Numbered from the stretch's first letter, positions 15,111-24,805 are shown. The stretch: DNA of 32,433 nt from BRH-c25 sp035417425 (GCA_035417425.1 DAOLPD010000011.1:1-32433); one strand, 5' to 3'. Made by a program: numbers and translations. The notes: generated from the sequence alone by a model not told the origin.

Positions 15111-16430
15111 TCATGTCTCGTATCTCTTCCTGTACAGCTCCTTATCCGCCGATATTTCACACAGTTTATTCACAAGGACATCTATCTCATCGTAATTGTT
15201 GTAGAGCCCAAAGCTGACTCTGACCATTCCGGGATGAGGAAGAGAAGGGTTCTTTATACGCTTTCTTATATCATTTCTGGGTATTTTCATAAGCTTCTGA
15301 ACATAAGGCTGCGAGCAGAAGCAGCCGTTCCTTACCGCAATACCCGACTCAGCGGATAAAGCGTCGGCTACAATCTGATGGTGCAGTCCGGCAATATTAA
15401 AAGGTATAATACCGACTCTGTCCCTTAGGTCATCATCACAATACAGCTTGATATCAGGAATCTTTGAAATCCTGTCAAGAGCATATTCAAGGAGGCTGCT
15501 CTCGTAAGCCTCCAGGTTTTCCATCCCGATAGAAGCAAGAGTACGGACTGCTTCGGCAAGAGCCACAACGCCCATTATATTCGGGGTCCCCGCTTCTTCC
15601 TTGTGGGGAGGCTCCGCCCATTTAATCAGGTCATGGGTGACTATGTTGATGGTACCGCCGCCTCTGTATTCAGGCTCCCCCTTTTCAAAATCAAACTCGG
15701 GGCCGATAAGCACTCCCGTTCCAAAGGGTGCATACATCTTATGGGCGGAGAATGCCAGATAATCAATATGCCGGCTGCTTCCGTCAGGCTTCATGTCAAC
15801 ACAGGAATGGCCGATAAGCTGGGCTGCATCCACCATGAGCTTTGAATCATATTTGTGCACCAATTCTGCGATATCATGTATGGGGTTTTTATAGCCTGTG
15901 ACGTTGGAAGCGCCTGTTACCGTAACAAGGGCAAGGTCTTTCCGGTACTTGTGCAGTTTTCTTTCAAGGTCCCGCAGTGAGAGCCTTCCATCATCGTCCA
16001 CTTTGATATAGTCTACCAAATATTTGTTTCTCCAGGGCAGGTCGTTGGAGTGATGCTCCATGTAAGTAGATAGTATCACACTCCGCCTGTTTTTGTGATA
16101 AAGCCTGTAAGACAGCTTGTTGATGGCCTCAGAGGTATTCTTCACAAAAACAACCAGGTTGTTCGGATCGGCCTTGACAAATTTTCTTATTGTTTCCCTG
16201 GAATTTTCATATATTTCTGAAGAATATTTGGATTTAAAGCCTGTTCCCCTGTGTATCGAAGAATACCAGGAGGCGAATTCCTCTATTGACTGAATTACAG
16301 ATGCAAAGGGCGGAGTTGTTGCAGCGTTGTCAAAATTTATAGAAGCAGTCATTTGACCGTTGGGAAGCGGTATCTTGGTATCTGCACCAACAATAAGGTC
16401 TCTGTAATTTACATTGTTTTTTACAAGCAT
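15111..16430 (-). CDS. Class V aminotransferase, SufS/CsdA-like cysteine desulfurase
   Basis: The 439-residue PLP enzyme carries NFDNAATTPP near the N-terminus, EHHSNDLPW, a VDAAQLIGH block for cofactor contact, the Schiff-base lysine in AFSAHKMYAPFG, and IAVRNGCFCSQPY where SufS-type enzymes carry the active-site cysteine (RTGHHCAQP). It probably takes sulfur from cysteine for a partner protein; no sufU or sufBCD neighbours are seen, so it may serve a special pathway instead of general Fe-S assembly. ATG 16430 is chosen because GGGTGGGTGAT precedes it; a longer frame from 16556 lacks a site. The next gene downstream on the same strand is DsrE-like. Confidence 0.87.
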   Translation of the reverse strand: MLVKNNVNYRDLIVGADTKIPLPNGQMTASINFDNAATTPPFASVIQSIEEFASWYSSIHRGTGFKSKYSSEIYENSRETIRKFVKADPNNLVVFVKNTSEAINKLSYRLYHKNRRSVILSTYMEHHSNDLPWRNKYLVDYIKVDDDGRLSLRDLERKLHKYRKDLALVTVTGASNVTGYKNPIHDIAELVHKYDSKLMVDAAQLIGHSCVDMKPDGSSRHIDYLAFSAHKMYAPFGTGVLIGPEFDFEKGEPEYRGGGTINIVTHDLIKWAEPPHKEEAGTPNIMGVVALAEAVRTLASIGMENLEAYESSLLEYALDRISKIPDIKLYCDDDLRDRVGIIPFNIAGLHHQIVADALSAESGIAVRNGCFCSQPYVQKLMKIPRNDIRKRIKNPSLPHPGMVRVSFGLYNNYDEIDVLVNKLCEISADKELYRKRYET

Positions 16431-16507
16431 ACAATCACCCACCCGAATAATATATATATTCATTCTATTCAATACAGGGTGATATGTGTGTATGGCACAT
16501 AATTCCA

Positions 16508-16536
16508 TTGAAAAAATGGTATTTATTATGTAAACT
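16508..16536 (+). promoter_or_regulatory. Probable promoter of the peptidoglycan-binding protein gene
   Basis: TTGAAA (16508-16513) and TAAACT (16531-16536) at 17-base spacing, 64 bases before the start codon. Confidence 0.55.
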
Positions 16537-16599
16537 AAAAATATGCCGTACTGCAATGGGTGCTACATATTCACCTCGTAAGCCGGGAGAGGAGAGTAA

Positions 16600-17400
16600 G
16601 TGAGAAGGAGCAAGCTTTTAATTTTTTTTCTGGTCATAACTTTATCCTTAACATCGGTAACCTTTGCAGATACGTTGAAGTATGGGAGCAGAGGGGCCGA
16701 GGTGACCAAACTTCAGGAACAGCTGAAAAAAATGGGTTATTTTAGCGGCAAAGCAACGGGCTATTTTGGAAGTATGACGAAAGCAGCGGTCAGAAAGTTT
16801 CAGGCAAGTAAAGGTATCGCAGTTGACGGCATTGTAGGAAAACAAACATCCAAATTTTTGTTTGAATCTGGGACAAGCAGTAGGAGTGCAGCTTCAAGGA
16901 CGGCAGCCGCATCAAGCAAAGAAGCAAAGATAGAAATGTTGGATTGGTGGAAGGAAGCCAATAAGGTTTTTAGCATCGGAACTACTGCAAAGGTTACGGA
17001 CGTAGAGACAGGAAAGAGCTTTATGATTGTGAGGACCTACGGAGGCAACCATGCCGACTGCGAGGCAGCCACCCTTGAGGATTCAAAAATTATAAAAAGC
17101 ATTTGGGGTGGCAGCTGGAGCTGGAGCAGAAGACCTATAATTATTGAAACAGACGGAAGAAGGCTGGCTGCTTCCATGGCAGCAATGCCCCATGCGGGAG
17201 TTGACAGTCAGCCGGCAAACAAGATTCTAGACAAGAGAAGTCAGGGATACGGGCGCGGATACAATCTTGACAAGGTTAAAAACAACGGTATGGACGGTGT
17301 ATTTGATGTACATTTTCTAAACAGCAGGACCCATGGTACCAACAGGGTTGATGCAAATCATCAGAAGGCTGTTAAGAAAGCAGCTGCATCAGGAAAATAA
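16600..17400 (+). CDS. Secreted peptidoglycan-binding (PG_binding_1) protein
   Basis: The 266-residue protein has a signal peptide (basic RRSK, hydrophobic core, cut near TFA), a PG_binding_1 repeat (about 25-85: GSRGAEVTKLQEQLKKMGYF and AVRKFQASKG), a Ser/Ala linker, and a C-terminal domain of about 150 residues with GNHADCEA, SWSRRPIII and DVHFLNSRTHGTNR. The C-terminal domain occurs in other clostridial wall proteins as I remember it, but I cannot name its activity; the His/Asp/Cys content would fit a hydrolase. Start GTG 16600 after GGGAGAGGAG. Likely a wall-modifying protein of growth, sporulation or germination. Confidence 0.8.
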   Translation: MRRSKLLIFFLVITLSLTSVTFADTLKYGSRGAEVTKLQEQLKKMGYFSGKATGYFGSMTKAAVRKFQASKGIAVDGIVGKQTSKFLFESGTSSRSAASRTAAASSKEAKIEMLDWWKEANKVFSIGTTAKVTDVETGKSFMIVRTYGGNHADCEAATLEDSKIIKSIWGGSWSWSRRPIIIETDGRRLAASMAAMPHAGVDSQPANKILDKRSQGYGRGYNLDKVKNNGMDGVFDVHFLNSRTHGTNRVDANHQKAVKKAAASGK

Positions 17401-17433
17401 TTGGACGGGCACATATGAATATTGCAGTACGGT

Positions 17434-17483
17434 AAAGGGATGCCGCAAACTTCTGAATGCGTAGTTTGCGGGGTCCCTTTTTC
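17434..17483 (+). terminator. Terminator after the peptidoglycan-binding protein gene
   Basis: A long stem AAAGGGATGCCGCAAACT / AGTTTGCGGGGTCCCTTT (17434-17451 with 17463-17480) is followed by TTTCTT. Confidence 0.85.
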
Positions 17484-17653
17484 TTAAGATGTCGAATTTG
17501 CTGTGAAAATTTATGTCGTATATTGTAGTACGAAGTTGATTGAAATAAGTTATATACTATGGAATAATAGTAGTATTGAAATGGTACAAATAAATGACAA
17601 AAATTGGCATTTTATATATAATATTTCTATTCTTCTTATCCGGGGGGTTAGAG

Positions 17654-19078
17654 TTGGAAAACAGATGGATTCCTTTTGCGGCAGCGGCGGTTTTAATAAT
17701 TATTGCATTTCATTTATTATTAATGTACGGGATCGAACTGCAGCAGATACAAAAAAGCATGCTTTGGGTGACTGCAATTTCATTTGCACTATTATTGCTG
17801 TTTACGGCCACAGTAATTATTTCAATCAATATGGACAGAAGAAGGGATGCGGAATCATCCCTGGCGGATAACCTTAAAATACTGGATGCTACCGTTAATG
17901 CAACGGGGGACGGCATACTGGTGGTTGACGTCAACCGAAAGATTTTGAAAGTAAATGACCTGTTTTTCAAAATATGGAATATTCCTCCCGACATGCGCAG
18001 CTTGAGTGATGCCAGAGAATTCTTAAGCTTTACCAAGAAGCAGCTTAGGGATTTTGATGTTTATGAAGCCTGGACAAATTCTTTATTTGAAACCTGTGCA
18101 ATAGAACACTATATTGCTTCCCTGCATGACGGAAGAATAATTGATGTGTTTTCAAATCCGCTGATGGATAAGGGAAGTCTGGTTGGAAGGGTATGGAGCT
18201 TCAGGGATATTACAATACAGGTCAACGTTGAGCATGAGCTGAAGAAGAGCTATGAAGAGGTAAAGCTCATCACAGAAGCCCTGGAATACGACAAAGTCAA
18301 AACCGAGTTCTTTGCCAACATATCCCATGAAGTCAAAACACCTCTTAATATTATCATCGGGACTCTGCAGCTTATTGAGTTTGGCTTGAACAATGACAAC
18401 ATTACCGCAGGCAGCGATAAGATGGCAAAATATACTGCAATTATGAGGCAGAACTGCTACAGGCTGCTGAGAACGCTTAACAATTTGATATATATAACGG
18501 AAATCGATTCGGGCTATACTGAGGTGCATCTTCATAACAACGATCTTGCAGCAATTGTAAGGAGTATTACAGCCTCCGTAGAAAAGTTCCTGCAAAGTAA
18601 AGAGATACAGCTTGATCTGAGCATTGAACCGGATAGCCTGATGATTGCCTGCGATACTGATAAAATCGAGAGAATACTGCTGAACCTTATTTCAAATTCT
18701 GTAAAATTCTCGGGAAATGGTGGTAAGATAAGTATATCATTATACGAGAAGGAGAAGTGGGCATATATATCAATAAGAGATACCGGCATCGGCATACCCG
18801 AGGAAATGAAGGAGATGATTTTCCAAAGGTTCAGACAGGTAGACAAGTCATTTACCCGTAAGTGCGAGGGGAGCGGAATAGGCCTCTACCTGGTGAAATC
18901 TCTTGTGGAAATGCATGAAGGAACAATAGAAGTAAAAAGCGAGTACGGCAAAGGCAGCGAGTTTATAGTAAAGCTGCCCATAAGGTTGGTGGAGGACGAT
19001 GAAATATCGGCAGCAGCCGAAGAAACAACCGGTGTTTTTGTAGACAGGGTCAACATAGAATTTTCGGATATCTATTAG
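17654..19078 (+). CDS. Membrane PAS-domain sensor histidine kinase
   Basis: The 474-residue kinase has two membrane helices near the start (about 5-27 and 36-58) with almost nothing between them outside the cell, a PAS domain (about 70-200: ATGDGILVVDVNRKI, WSFRDITIQ), a HisKA domain with FANISHEVKTPLN (H225), and a HATPase_c domain (N box NLISNSVKFS, G1 RDTGIGIP, G2 GSGIGLYLVK). Signal input therefore probably comes through the membrane or the PAS domain. The start is uncertain: TTG 17654 has GGGGGG six bases before it, while in-frame ATG 17594 would add a third hydrophobic stretch but lacks a site. No response regulator gene is adjacent, so it is an orphan kinase; it may belong to the sporulation phosphorelay type. 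Confidence 0.9.
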   Translation: MENRWIPFAAAAVLIIIAFHLLLMYGIELQQIQKSMLWVTAISFALLLLFTATVIISINMDRRRDAESSLADNLKILDATVNATGDGILVVDVNRKILKVNDLFFKIWNIPPDMRSLSDAREFLSFTKKQLRDFDVYEAWTNSLFETCAIEHYIASLHDGRIIDVFSNPLMDKGSLVGRVWSFRDITIQVNVEHELKKSYEEVKLITEALEYDKVKTEFFANISHEVKTPLNIIIGTLQLIEFGLNNDNITAGSDKMAKYTAIMRQNCYRLLRTLNNLIYITEIDSGYTEVHLHNNDLAAIVRSITASVEKFLQSKEIQLDLSIEPDSLMIACDTDKIERILLNLISNSVKFSGNGGKISISLYEKEKWAYISIRDTGIGIPEEMKEMIFQRFRQVDKSFTRKCEGSGIGLYLVKSLVEMHEGTIEVKSEYGKGSEFIVKLPIRLVEDDEISAAAEETTGVFVDRVNIEFSDIY

Positions 19079-19119
19079 ATTATCAGACAGAACATATTAG
19101 GTAAGAGGATGAAGAAAAA

Positions 19120-20073
19120 GTGAGCAAAACATGGGACGGGAAGAGATACCACACCCTGAACCACTTTCTCAGGGAGAAGTTTGGAGAGAAGGTGTTTAAA
19201 ATATCATTGGATGCAGGTTTTACATGCCCCAATAGAGACGGGAGAGTTTCTACAGGGGGTTGTATTTTTTGCAGCCCGAGGGGATCCGGAGACTTTGCAG
19301 GGACTTCTCAAGATATTGTTGAGCAATTTCATGAAGTAAAAAGTATGATGAACAAGAAGTGGAAATCCGGCAGATACATCGCATATTTTCAGGCGTATAC
19401 CAATACTTATGCAGAAGCAGATGTATTAAGGGAGAAATATTATTCGGTGCTTAATCTGGAGGATGTGGCAGGCATTGCTATTGCAACCAGGCCGGATTGC
19501 CTGCCTGCGGATGTACTGGACTTGCTTTCGGAGATCAACAGCAGAACTTATCTCTGGGTTGAACTGGGGCTGCAGACAATGCATGAGAAGACAGCCCGGC
19601 TTATCAACAGGGGCTATGGACTGGACACATATATAGCTTCCGTAAAAGAGCTTAAGAAAAGGAATATAGAGGTGGTGACCCACCAAATAATTGGTTTGCC
19701 GGGAGAGAATAAGCGGGATATGATTCAGACTGTTGATTTTATCTCCAATACCGGAACCCAGGGTATAAAGCTTCACCTGCTTCACCTCCTCAAGGATACC
19801 AGACTTGCGGAAATGTACAGGCAAGGGGAATTTCAACTGATGTCCATGGAGGATTACATTGAGGTTGTAGTTGACTGCATAGAGAGAATTCCGGAGAATA
19901 TGGTGATACACAGGATAACCGGTGATGGGCCAAGAGATACGCTTATTGCTCCAAAGTGGAGCCTTAAAAAATTTGAAGTCATAAACGCCATAGAACATTT
20001 GATGATGGACAGGGACACCTGGCAGGGCAAGAAATATGCACCAAACAATGATATCAGGAATATCTTTATATAA
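19120..20073 (+). CDS. Radical SAM protein of the TIGR01212 (YtqA-like) family
   Basis: The 317-residue protein has a conserved opening WDGKRYHTLNHFLREKFG, cluster-binding cysteines in FTCPNRDGRVSTGGCIFC (C-x8-type spacing, then CxxC), and TIM-barrel motifs WVELGLQTMHEKTARLINRG and QIIGLPGE. The family is widespread in Firmicutes; its reaction was uncertain for a long time, with tRNA modification proposed. GTG 19120 follows AAGAGGATGAAG. It is 41 bases after the histidine kinase gene and may be co-transcribed with it. Confidence 0.9.
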   Translation: MSKTWDGKRYHTLNHFLREKFGEKVFKISLDAGFTCPNRDGRVSTGGCIFCSPRGSGDFAGTSQDIVEQFHEVKSMMNKKWKSGRYIAYFQAYTNTYAEADVLREKYYSVLNLEDVAGIAIATRPDCLPADVLDLLSEINSRTYLWVELGLQTMHEKTARLINRGYGLDTYIASVKELKKRNIEVVTHQIIGLPGENKRDMIQTVDFISNTGTQGIKLHLLHLLKDTRLAEMYRQGEFQLMSMEDYIEVVVDCIERIPENMVIHRITGDGPRDTLIAPKWSLKKFEVINAIEHLMMDRDTWQGKKYAPNNDIRNIFI

Positions 20074-20178
20074 AGGATGAGCATAATAGCAAGGCTTTGA
20101 GGTCATACTATAAGAAAATCTGCTTAGAAGCAATTGCTGAATCCAGCGGCCTGTGCCCAGTCACCGCGCCAAAAAACC

Positions 20179-20207
20179 TTGACACGGGCATCGAAACATG
20201 CTAACAT
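20179..20207 (+). promoter_or_regulatory. Promoter of leuS
   Basis: A perfect TTGACA (20179-20184) and TAACAT (20202-20207) with 17-base spacing place the start near 20214, just before the T-box leader. The stretch 20074-20178 upstream holds nothing else I recognise. Confidence 0.78.
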
Positions 20208-20230
20208 AATTCGTAAATATTGATATATGC

Positions 20231-20487
20231 AAGGAACGGGAATAGTAGAAGAATGAACAGCTTTAAGAGAGCCGGAGACAGGTGGGAACCGGTGGCTTTA
20301 GTTCTTGGAACTCGCCCGGGAGCAGCTTCCTGAATTGGCAGTAAGGCAAGCCGTATTTCCTGCGTTAAAAGGATAGATGGTAATGATGCGCCGTCGAAAA
20401 AGTGGATTTATTGGCATGGTATGCCGTAAATCAAGAAGAGTGGTACCGCGAACATACTTCGTCTCTTATTGAGATGAAGTTTTTTTA
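20231..20487 (+). promoter_or_regulatory. T-box leader, Leu (CUC) specifier
   Basis: Stem I has the AGAGAGC-like AAGAGAGCCGG element and GGTGGGAACCGGTGG; the specifier region reads GGAA-CTC-GCCC with codon CTC at 20311-20313, a leucine codon matching the downstream gene. The T-box sequence AGTGGTACCGCG (20439-20450) precedes a terminator hairpin ACTTCGTCTC (20456-20465) / GAGATGAAGT (20471-20480) with a T run. Uncharged tRNA-Leu(GAG) should favour the antiterminator and switch leuS on. Confidence 0.95.
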
Positions 20488-20510
20488 TTGTTAAGGAAGG
20501 AGTGTTATTA

Positions 20511-22955
20511 ATGCCGTATTCAAAGGATATCGACAGGAAGTGGCAGAAAAGATGGGAAGAAACCGGGCTCTACAAGTTTAATCCCAAAAACGTGGATAAG
20601 AAGCTTTATTGTTTGGAGATGTTTTCATATCCCTCGGGGGCAAATCTTCATGTAGGGCATTGGTATAATTACGGCCCTACGGATTCCTGGTCGCGCATAA
20701 AGAGGATGCAGGGCTATGAGGTGTTTCATCCCATGGGGTTTGATGCTTTCGGGCTTCCTGCAGAGAACTATGCTATAAAGACCGGAATACATCCGAAGGA
20801 TTCAACAATGAAGAATATTGAGACCATGGAACAGCAACTTAAGGAAATGGGAGCAACCTTTGACTGGGATTATGAAGTGGTAACCTGTGTACCCGAGTAC
20901 TACAAATGGAACCAATGGCTGTTCCTGAAGCTGTACGAAAACGGACTTGCATACAGGAAGGAAGCACCGGTGAACTGGTGTCCAAGGTGCAACACTGTCC
21001 TCGCCAATGAGCAGGTAGTGGAAGGCCATTGTGAGCGGTGTGAAACTGAGGTAATCAGGAGAAACCTTACTCAGTGGTTCTTTAAAATCACGGCTTATGC
21101 CCAGGAGCTTCTGGATAAGCTGGATGTAATCGATTGGCCGGAAAAGACTAAGAAAATCCAGAGGAACTGGATCGGAAGATCGGAAGGTTCGGAGATAGTA
21201 TTCAAAATATACGGAAAGGATCTTAGCTTCAAGACATTTACCACCAGGATCGATACACTGATGGGAGTCACTTATGTGGTGCTTGCCCCGGAGCAGGAGC
21301 TGGTGGATATAATTACTACTCCTGAGCAGAAGGAAGCTGTAGAAGCTTACAAGGATTTTGCCAGAAAAGCAAGCGAAATAGACAGGATGTCAACTACCAG
21401 GGAAAAGACGGGAGTATTTACAGGGGCATATGCGGTTCATCCTATATCCGGTGAAAAGATACCTGTTTGGATATCGGATTATGTCCTTGCCACCTATGGT
21501 ACCGGCTGTGTAATGGGGGTTCCCGCCCATGACGAGAGGGACTTCGAGTTTGCTGAAAAGTTCGGACTGCCGATTCCCAGAGTAATTAAGGGGGTTGGGG
21601 ATGCTGATGACAAGCTTCCCTTTGTTGAATACGGAGTGCTTGTCAACAGCGGAAGATTTGACGGTATGACATCGGAAGAAGCATTGGTCAAAATCACCGA
21701 AGAGCTGGCAAAGGAAGGCAAGGGAGAGCTTAAAATAAACTACAGGCTCAGGGACTGGCTGGTATCGAGGCAGAGGTATTGGGGCACTCCCATACCGATA
21801 ATACACTGTGAGGAATGCGGGGTAGTGCCTGTGCCGGAAGAGGATTTGCCGGTAATGCTTCCCTATGATGTGGAGTTTACTCCCGATGGAGAATCACCTC
21901 TTAAAAAGAGCAAGGAGTTTATGAATACCGTATGTCCCAAATGCGGAAAACCCGCCCAGAGGGATCCCGATACCCTTGATACTTTCGTTTGCTCCTCCTG
22001 GTATCAGTTCAGATATCCGGACAATAAGAACAGTAAAGAACCTTTTAATAAGGAGTGGATAGATAAGTTACTTCCGGTAGACATATATGTAGGAGGGGCT
22101 GAGCACGCAGCAATGCATCTGCTTTATGCAAGATTCATCACAAAAGCCCTGAGGGATATGGGTTACCTGGAGTTTGACGAACCTTTCATGTCATTGGTGC
22201 ACCAGGGAGTAATCCTTGGCTCTGACGGGGAGAAGATGAGCAAGTCCAGGGGCAATGTCGTTTCCCCCGATAAATATATAAATGAATCCGGATCCGACGT
22301 ATTCAGGACTTACCTTTGCTTTGGCTTCAACTATATTGAAGGAGGGCCCTGGAGCGATGACGGAATAAAAGCAATAATAAGGTTCCTGGGAAGAACAGAA
22401 AGAATGGTTGAGAGAGTATCTGAACTGAGAGGGCAGAAAAGCAGGAATGAAGTGACTGAGAACGAAAAGGAACTCAATTATGTAAGACACATGGCAATAA
22501 AGGGCGTTACAAAGGACTCGGAGATATTCCAGTTCAACACCTCCATAGCCAAGATAATGGAGCTTTTGAATGCATTGTATAAGTATGATCAGGAAGTTGA
22601 ATACAAGAACATACCATACCTTGAAGATGTCATGGCGGATCTTCTGAAGCTGCTGGCTCCCTTTGCACCTCATTTTACGGAAGAAATGTGGGAGAAGCTG
22701 GGGTATGAATACTCGGTGTTCAACCAGAAATGGCCTGTATGGGATGAAAGTGCTCTGGTAAGGGATAGTATAGAGCTGGCTATACAGGTGAACGGCAAGG
22801 TAAAGGGCAGAATAGAAGTACCCTCTGCTGCTTCAGAAAAGGAAATTGAGGATATGGTTATGGCAGATCCGGAGACCAAGGAGCTTATTGCCGGAAAACA
22901 AGTGGTAAGAGTGATAGTAGTAAAGAACAGGCTTGTGAATATAGTCGTTAAGTGA
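20511..22955 (+). CDS. leuS: Leucyl-tRNA synthetase
   Basis: The 814-residue class I synthetase charges tRNA-Leu in the cytoplasm. It shows the HIGH variant HVGH (47-50), the KMSKS loop EKMSKSRG (lysine 575), zinc-type Cys pairs (CPRC...CERC and CPKC), an editing domain with TTRIDTLMGVTYVVLAPE and GVPAHDERD, and an anticodon-binding C-terminus ending VVKNRLVNIVVK. Length is normal for bacteria. ATG 20511 follows AAGGAAGGAG; a GTG at 20502 lies inside that site. Controlled by the T-box leader. Confidence 0.98.
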   Translation: MPYSKDIDRKWQKRWEETGLYKFNPKNVDKKLYCLEMFSYPSGANLHVGHWYNYGPTDSWSRIKRMQGYEVFHPMGFDAFGLPAENYAIKTGIHPKDSTMKNIETMEQQLKEMGATFDWDYEVVTCVPEYYKWNQWLFLKLYENGLAYRKEAPVNWCPRCNTVLANEQVVEGHCERCETEVIRRNLTQWFFKITAYAQELLDKLDVIDWPEKTKKIQRNWIGRSEGSEIVFKIYGKDLSFKTFTTRIDTLMGVTYVVLAPEQELVDIITTPEQKEAVEAYKDFARKASEIDRMSTTREKTGVFTGAYAVHPISGEKIPVWISDYVLATYGTGCVMGVPAHDERDFEFAEKFGLPIPRVIKGVGDADDKLPFVEYGVLVNSGRFDGMTSEEALVKITEELAKEGKGELKINYRLRDWLVSRQRYWGTPIPIIHCEECGVVPVPEEDLPVMLPYDVEFTPDGESPLKKSKEFMNTVCPKCGKPAQRDPDTLDTFVCSSWYQFRYPDNKNSKEPFNKEWIDKLLPVDIYVGGAEHAAMHLLYARFITKALRDMGYLEFDEPFMSLVHQGVILGSDGEKMSKSRGNVVSPDKYINESGSDVFRTYLCFGFNYIEGGPWSDDGIKAIIRFLGRTERMVERVSELRGQKSRNEVTENEKELNYVRHMAIKGVTKDSEIFQFNTSIAKIMELLNALYKYDQEVEYKNIPYLEDVMADLLKLLAPFAPHFTEEMWEKLGYEYSVFNQKWPVWDESALVRDSIELAIQVNGKVKGRIEVPSAASEKEIEDMVMADPETKELIAGKQVVRVIVVKNRLVNIVVK

Positions 22956-22960
22956 TTTTG

Positions 22961-23006
22961 AGGCATACATTACAGCAGTAAAAGGCTGTTTGTATGCCTT
23001 ATTTAT
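22961..23006 (+). terminator. Probable terminator after leuS
   Basis: Stem AGGCATACA (22961-22969) / TGTATGCCT (22991-22999) with an inner ACAGC/GCTGT helix, followed by a short TATTTAT run. Confidence 0.65.
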
Positions 23007-23073
23007 GTCCAAGAGAACCGAAAAGAAATATGAAGCTTCATTTGTGAGAAAAATAGGAATATGTAAAATTTGT

Positions 23074-23102
23074 TTGATTATTCCAAAAAACTGTAATATT
23101 AT
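23074..23102 (+). promoter_or_regulatory. Promoter of the first methyl-accepting protein gene
   Basis: TTGATT (23074-23079) and TATTAT (23097-23102) at 17-base spacing. The second paralogue has the same -35 and a closely similar -10. Confidence 0.65.
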
Positions 23103-23175
23103 AGGGTTAGTGAAATCGTATTGATGCGATTAATATCAAAATCTCTGTGAAAGTCAAGAAAAGGGGGAATTTTTA

Positions 23176-24777
23176 ATGACCGGCTCTTTATCTGGCTATG
23201 TACTGGTTAATGTTATACTTGGAGTGGCCCTGTTTATGATGCGCAGCAATGAATTGGCCGTTATTGTATTGTTGTTTTTGATTATATCTTCGGGAATTGT
23301 TTTAATGTCGAGGCTTAAAGGCATAGCAGTCAAGATTGAAAACAACATTGAAGTAATCAATAAAGGCCAGTTGAACAAAAACGTAAGGAAGACGGGAATT
23401 GAGATGTTTGACATCGTAGCATCAAGGGTTAATGATTTCATATACAAGGTGAGAGCTCTCATCGCTTCCTTCGGAGTCGTATCAAAGAAGGTAATGAAGG
23501 ATGCCCATGAGGTGGAAAAGCAGGCAGAGGCGATCAAGTATTCCTCCAGTGAGATTGCAACTACGATACAAAGTGTTGCAGAGTCGGTAAGCAAGCAGGC
23601 TTCATATACCCATAACATGATGGAAATGGTGCAGAACTTCGCAAAAGATGCTGAGGATATAAATGCAAATGCTGATACAAGTTTTAAAGTTGCGAAGGAA
23701 ACAAAAGACATAATAGAGGAAAGCTTCAGGAAGTTCGAGGACATAAGAAATAAAATACAGGAATCCAAGGAATACAACAAGAAGGTGCTTCAGGCCCTGA
23801 ACAGCCTGGATGAAAAACTCCGTGCAATAGATACAATAACTGAAGCTGTTGAAGGTATTGCATCGCAAACCCAGCTGCTGGCGCTGAATGCGTCAATAGA
23901 AGCAGCCAGGGCAGGAGAGGCAGGCAGGGGATTTGCGGTAGTAGCAGGGGAAGTAGGGAAGCTTGCGGACGACTCTTCTCAGTCAGCAAAAGAAATAAAG
24001 CAGCTGATAGACGGAATTACCGGCCAGATAAGCGAGTTGTCTGTCAATATAAAGGATGAGGCAGATGCCATTGATAAGAATCTGGTATACGCAACGGATG
24101 TATTGAGCAAGTCAAATATTATAAACGATACTCTTGTAAGCAACATGCAGGCGGCAGAGAAGATTACAACGCTTACAAAAACACAGCTTACAAGTATCGG
24201 CAGCATTGAAAAGCAAATTGAAATGATTAATGATTTGACGCAGCAGAATGCGGCAGTATCTGAAGAAATCGGAGCATCAACCCAGGAACAGCTGGCTACC
24301 ATTGAAACAGTCCATGGAAGTATTCTGCAGTTAAAAGAGAGGCTGGAAGAATCTGATGCGATTGTGGCAAATTTTATGAAGGGTTTTCAGCTTAATGATT
24401 CAATAAGGGAGAAAATAAGAAAAACTCAGGAATTGGTAAGGGAAATGACCAGTGGTGGAGATTTGCTTGGTTCCGATAAGAGTTCCGTTGAAAAATATAT
24501 GAAACAGCAGCAAAGCAGATTTGAATATATTGAGTTTATGGCATTAATTAACTCCAGCGGCTATTATGAGGTAACAACTCAAGAGGTAGATGAAAGTATT
24601 AAGGATTGCAGTGCAAAGCCTTACTTCATAAGTGCATTCCAGGGAGAAGAATATTTGTCGGAGGAGTATATATCGGTTGTTACCAATAATTATAATATAA
24701 CAGTGTCAATGCCTGTTCGGCAGAACGGGACAATCAAGGGAGTATTAATGGCAGATATAAATATAAATGAGAACTGA
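23176..24777 (+). CDS. Methyl-accepting chemotaxis protein with C-terminal Cache-like domain (copy 1)
   Basis: The 533-residue protein has two membrane helices at the very start (about 5-22 and 27-46) with only a few residues outside, a short linker, a long signalling helix bundle with the MCP core IASQTQLLALNASIEAARAGEAGRG across 228-252, and, after it, a C-terminal domain (about 435-533) with KPYFISAFQG, YLSEEYI, YNITVSMPV and GVLMADI, the pattern of a Cache sensor. Cache domains usually sit outside the cell at the N-terminus; here the topology puts one in the cytoplasm. ATG 23176 follows AAAGGGGG. A close paralogue lies 1.5 kb downstream. It may sense a cytoplasmic metabolite and feed the CheA pathway. 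Confidence 0.9.
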   Translation: MTGSLSGYVLVNVILGVALFMMRSNELAVIVLLFLIISSGIVLMSRLKGIAVKIENNIEVINKGQLNKNVRKTGIEMFDIVASRVNDFIYKVRALIASFGVVSKKVMKDAHEVEKQAEAIKYSSSEIATTIQSVAESVSKQASYTHNMMEMVQNFAKDAEDINANADTSFKVAKETKDIIEESFRKFEDIRNKIQESKEYNKKVLQALNSLDEKLRAIDTITEAVEGIASQTQLLALNASIEAARAGEAGRGFAVVAGEVGKLADDSSQSAKEIKQLIDGITGQISELSVNIKDEADAIDKNLVYATDVLSKSNIINDTLVSNMQAAEKITTLTKTQLTSIGSIEKQIEMINDLTQQNAAVSEEIGASTQEQLATIETVHGSILQLKERLEESDAIVANFMKGFQLNDSIREKIRKTQELVREMTSGGDLLGSDKSSVEKYMKQQQSRFEYIEFMALINSSGYYEVTTQEVDESIKDCSAKPYFISAFQGEEYLSEEYISVVTNNYNITVSMPVRQNGTIKGVLMADININEN

Positions 24778-24780
24778 TTA
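24736..24780 (+). repeat. 45-base exact repeat, copy 1 (mate at 27837-27881)
   Basis: The last 45 bases of the two methyl-accepting genes, running three bases past the stop, are identical. The genes elsewhere differ at many bases, so this block suggests local gene conversion or selection on the end. Confidence 0.9.
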
Positions 24781-24805
24781 ATGCAAGCAATTTGATGAAT
24801 TACGG

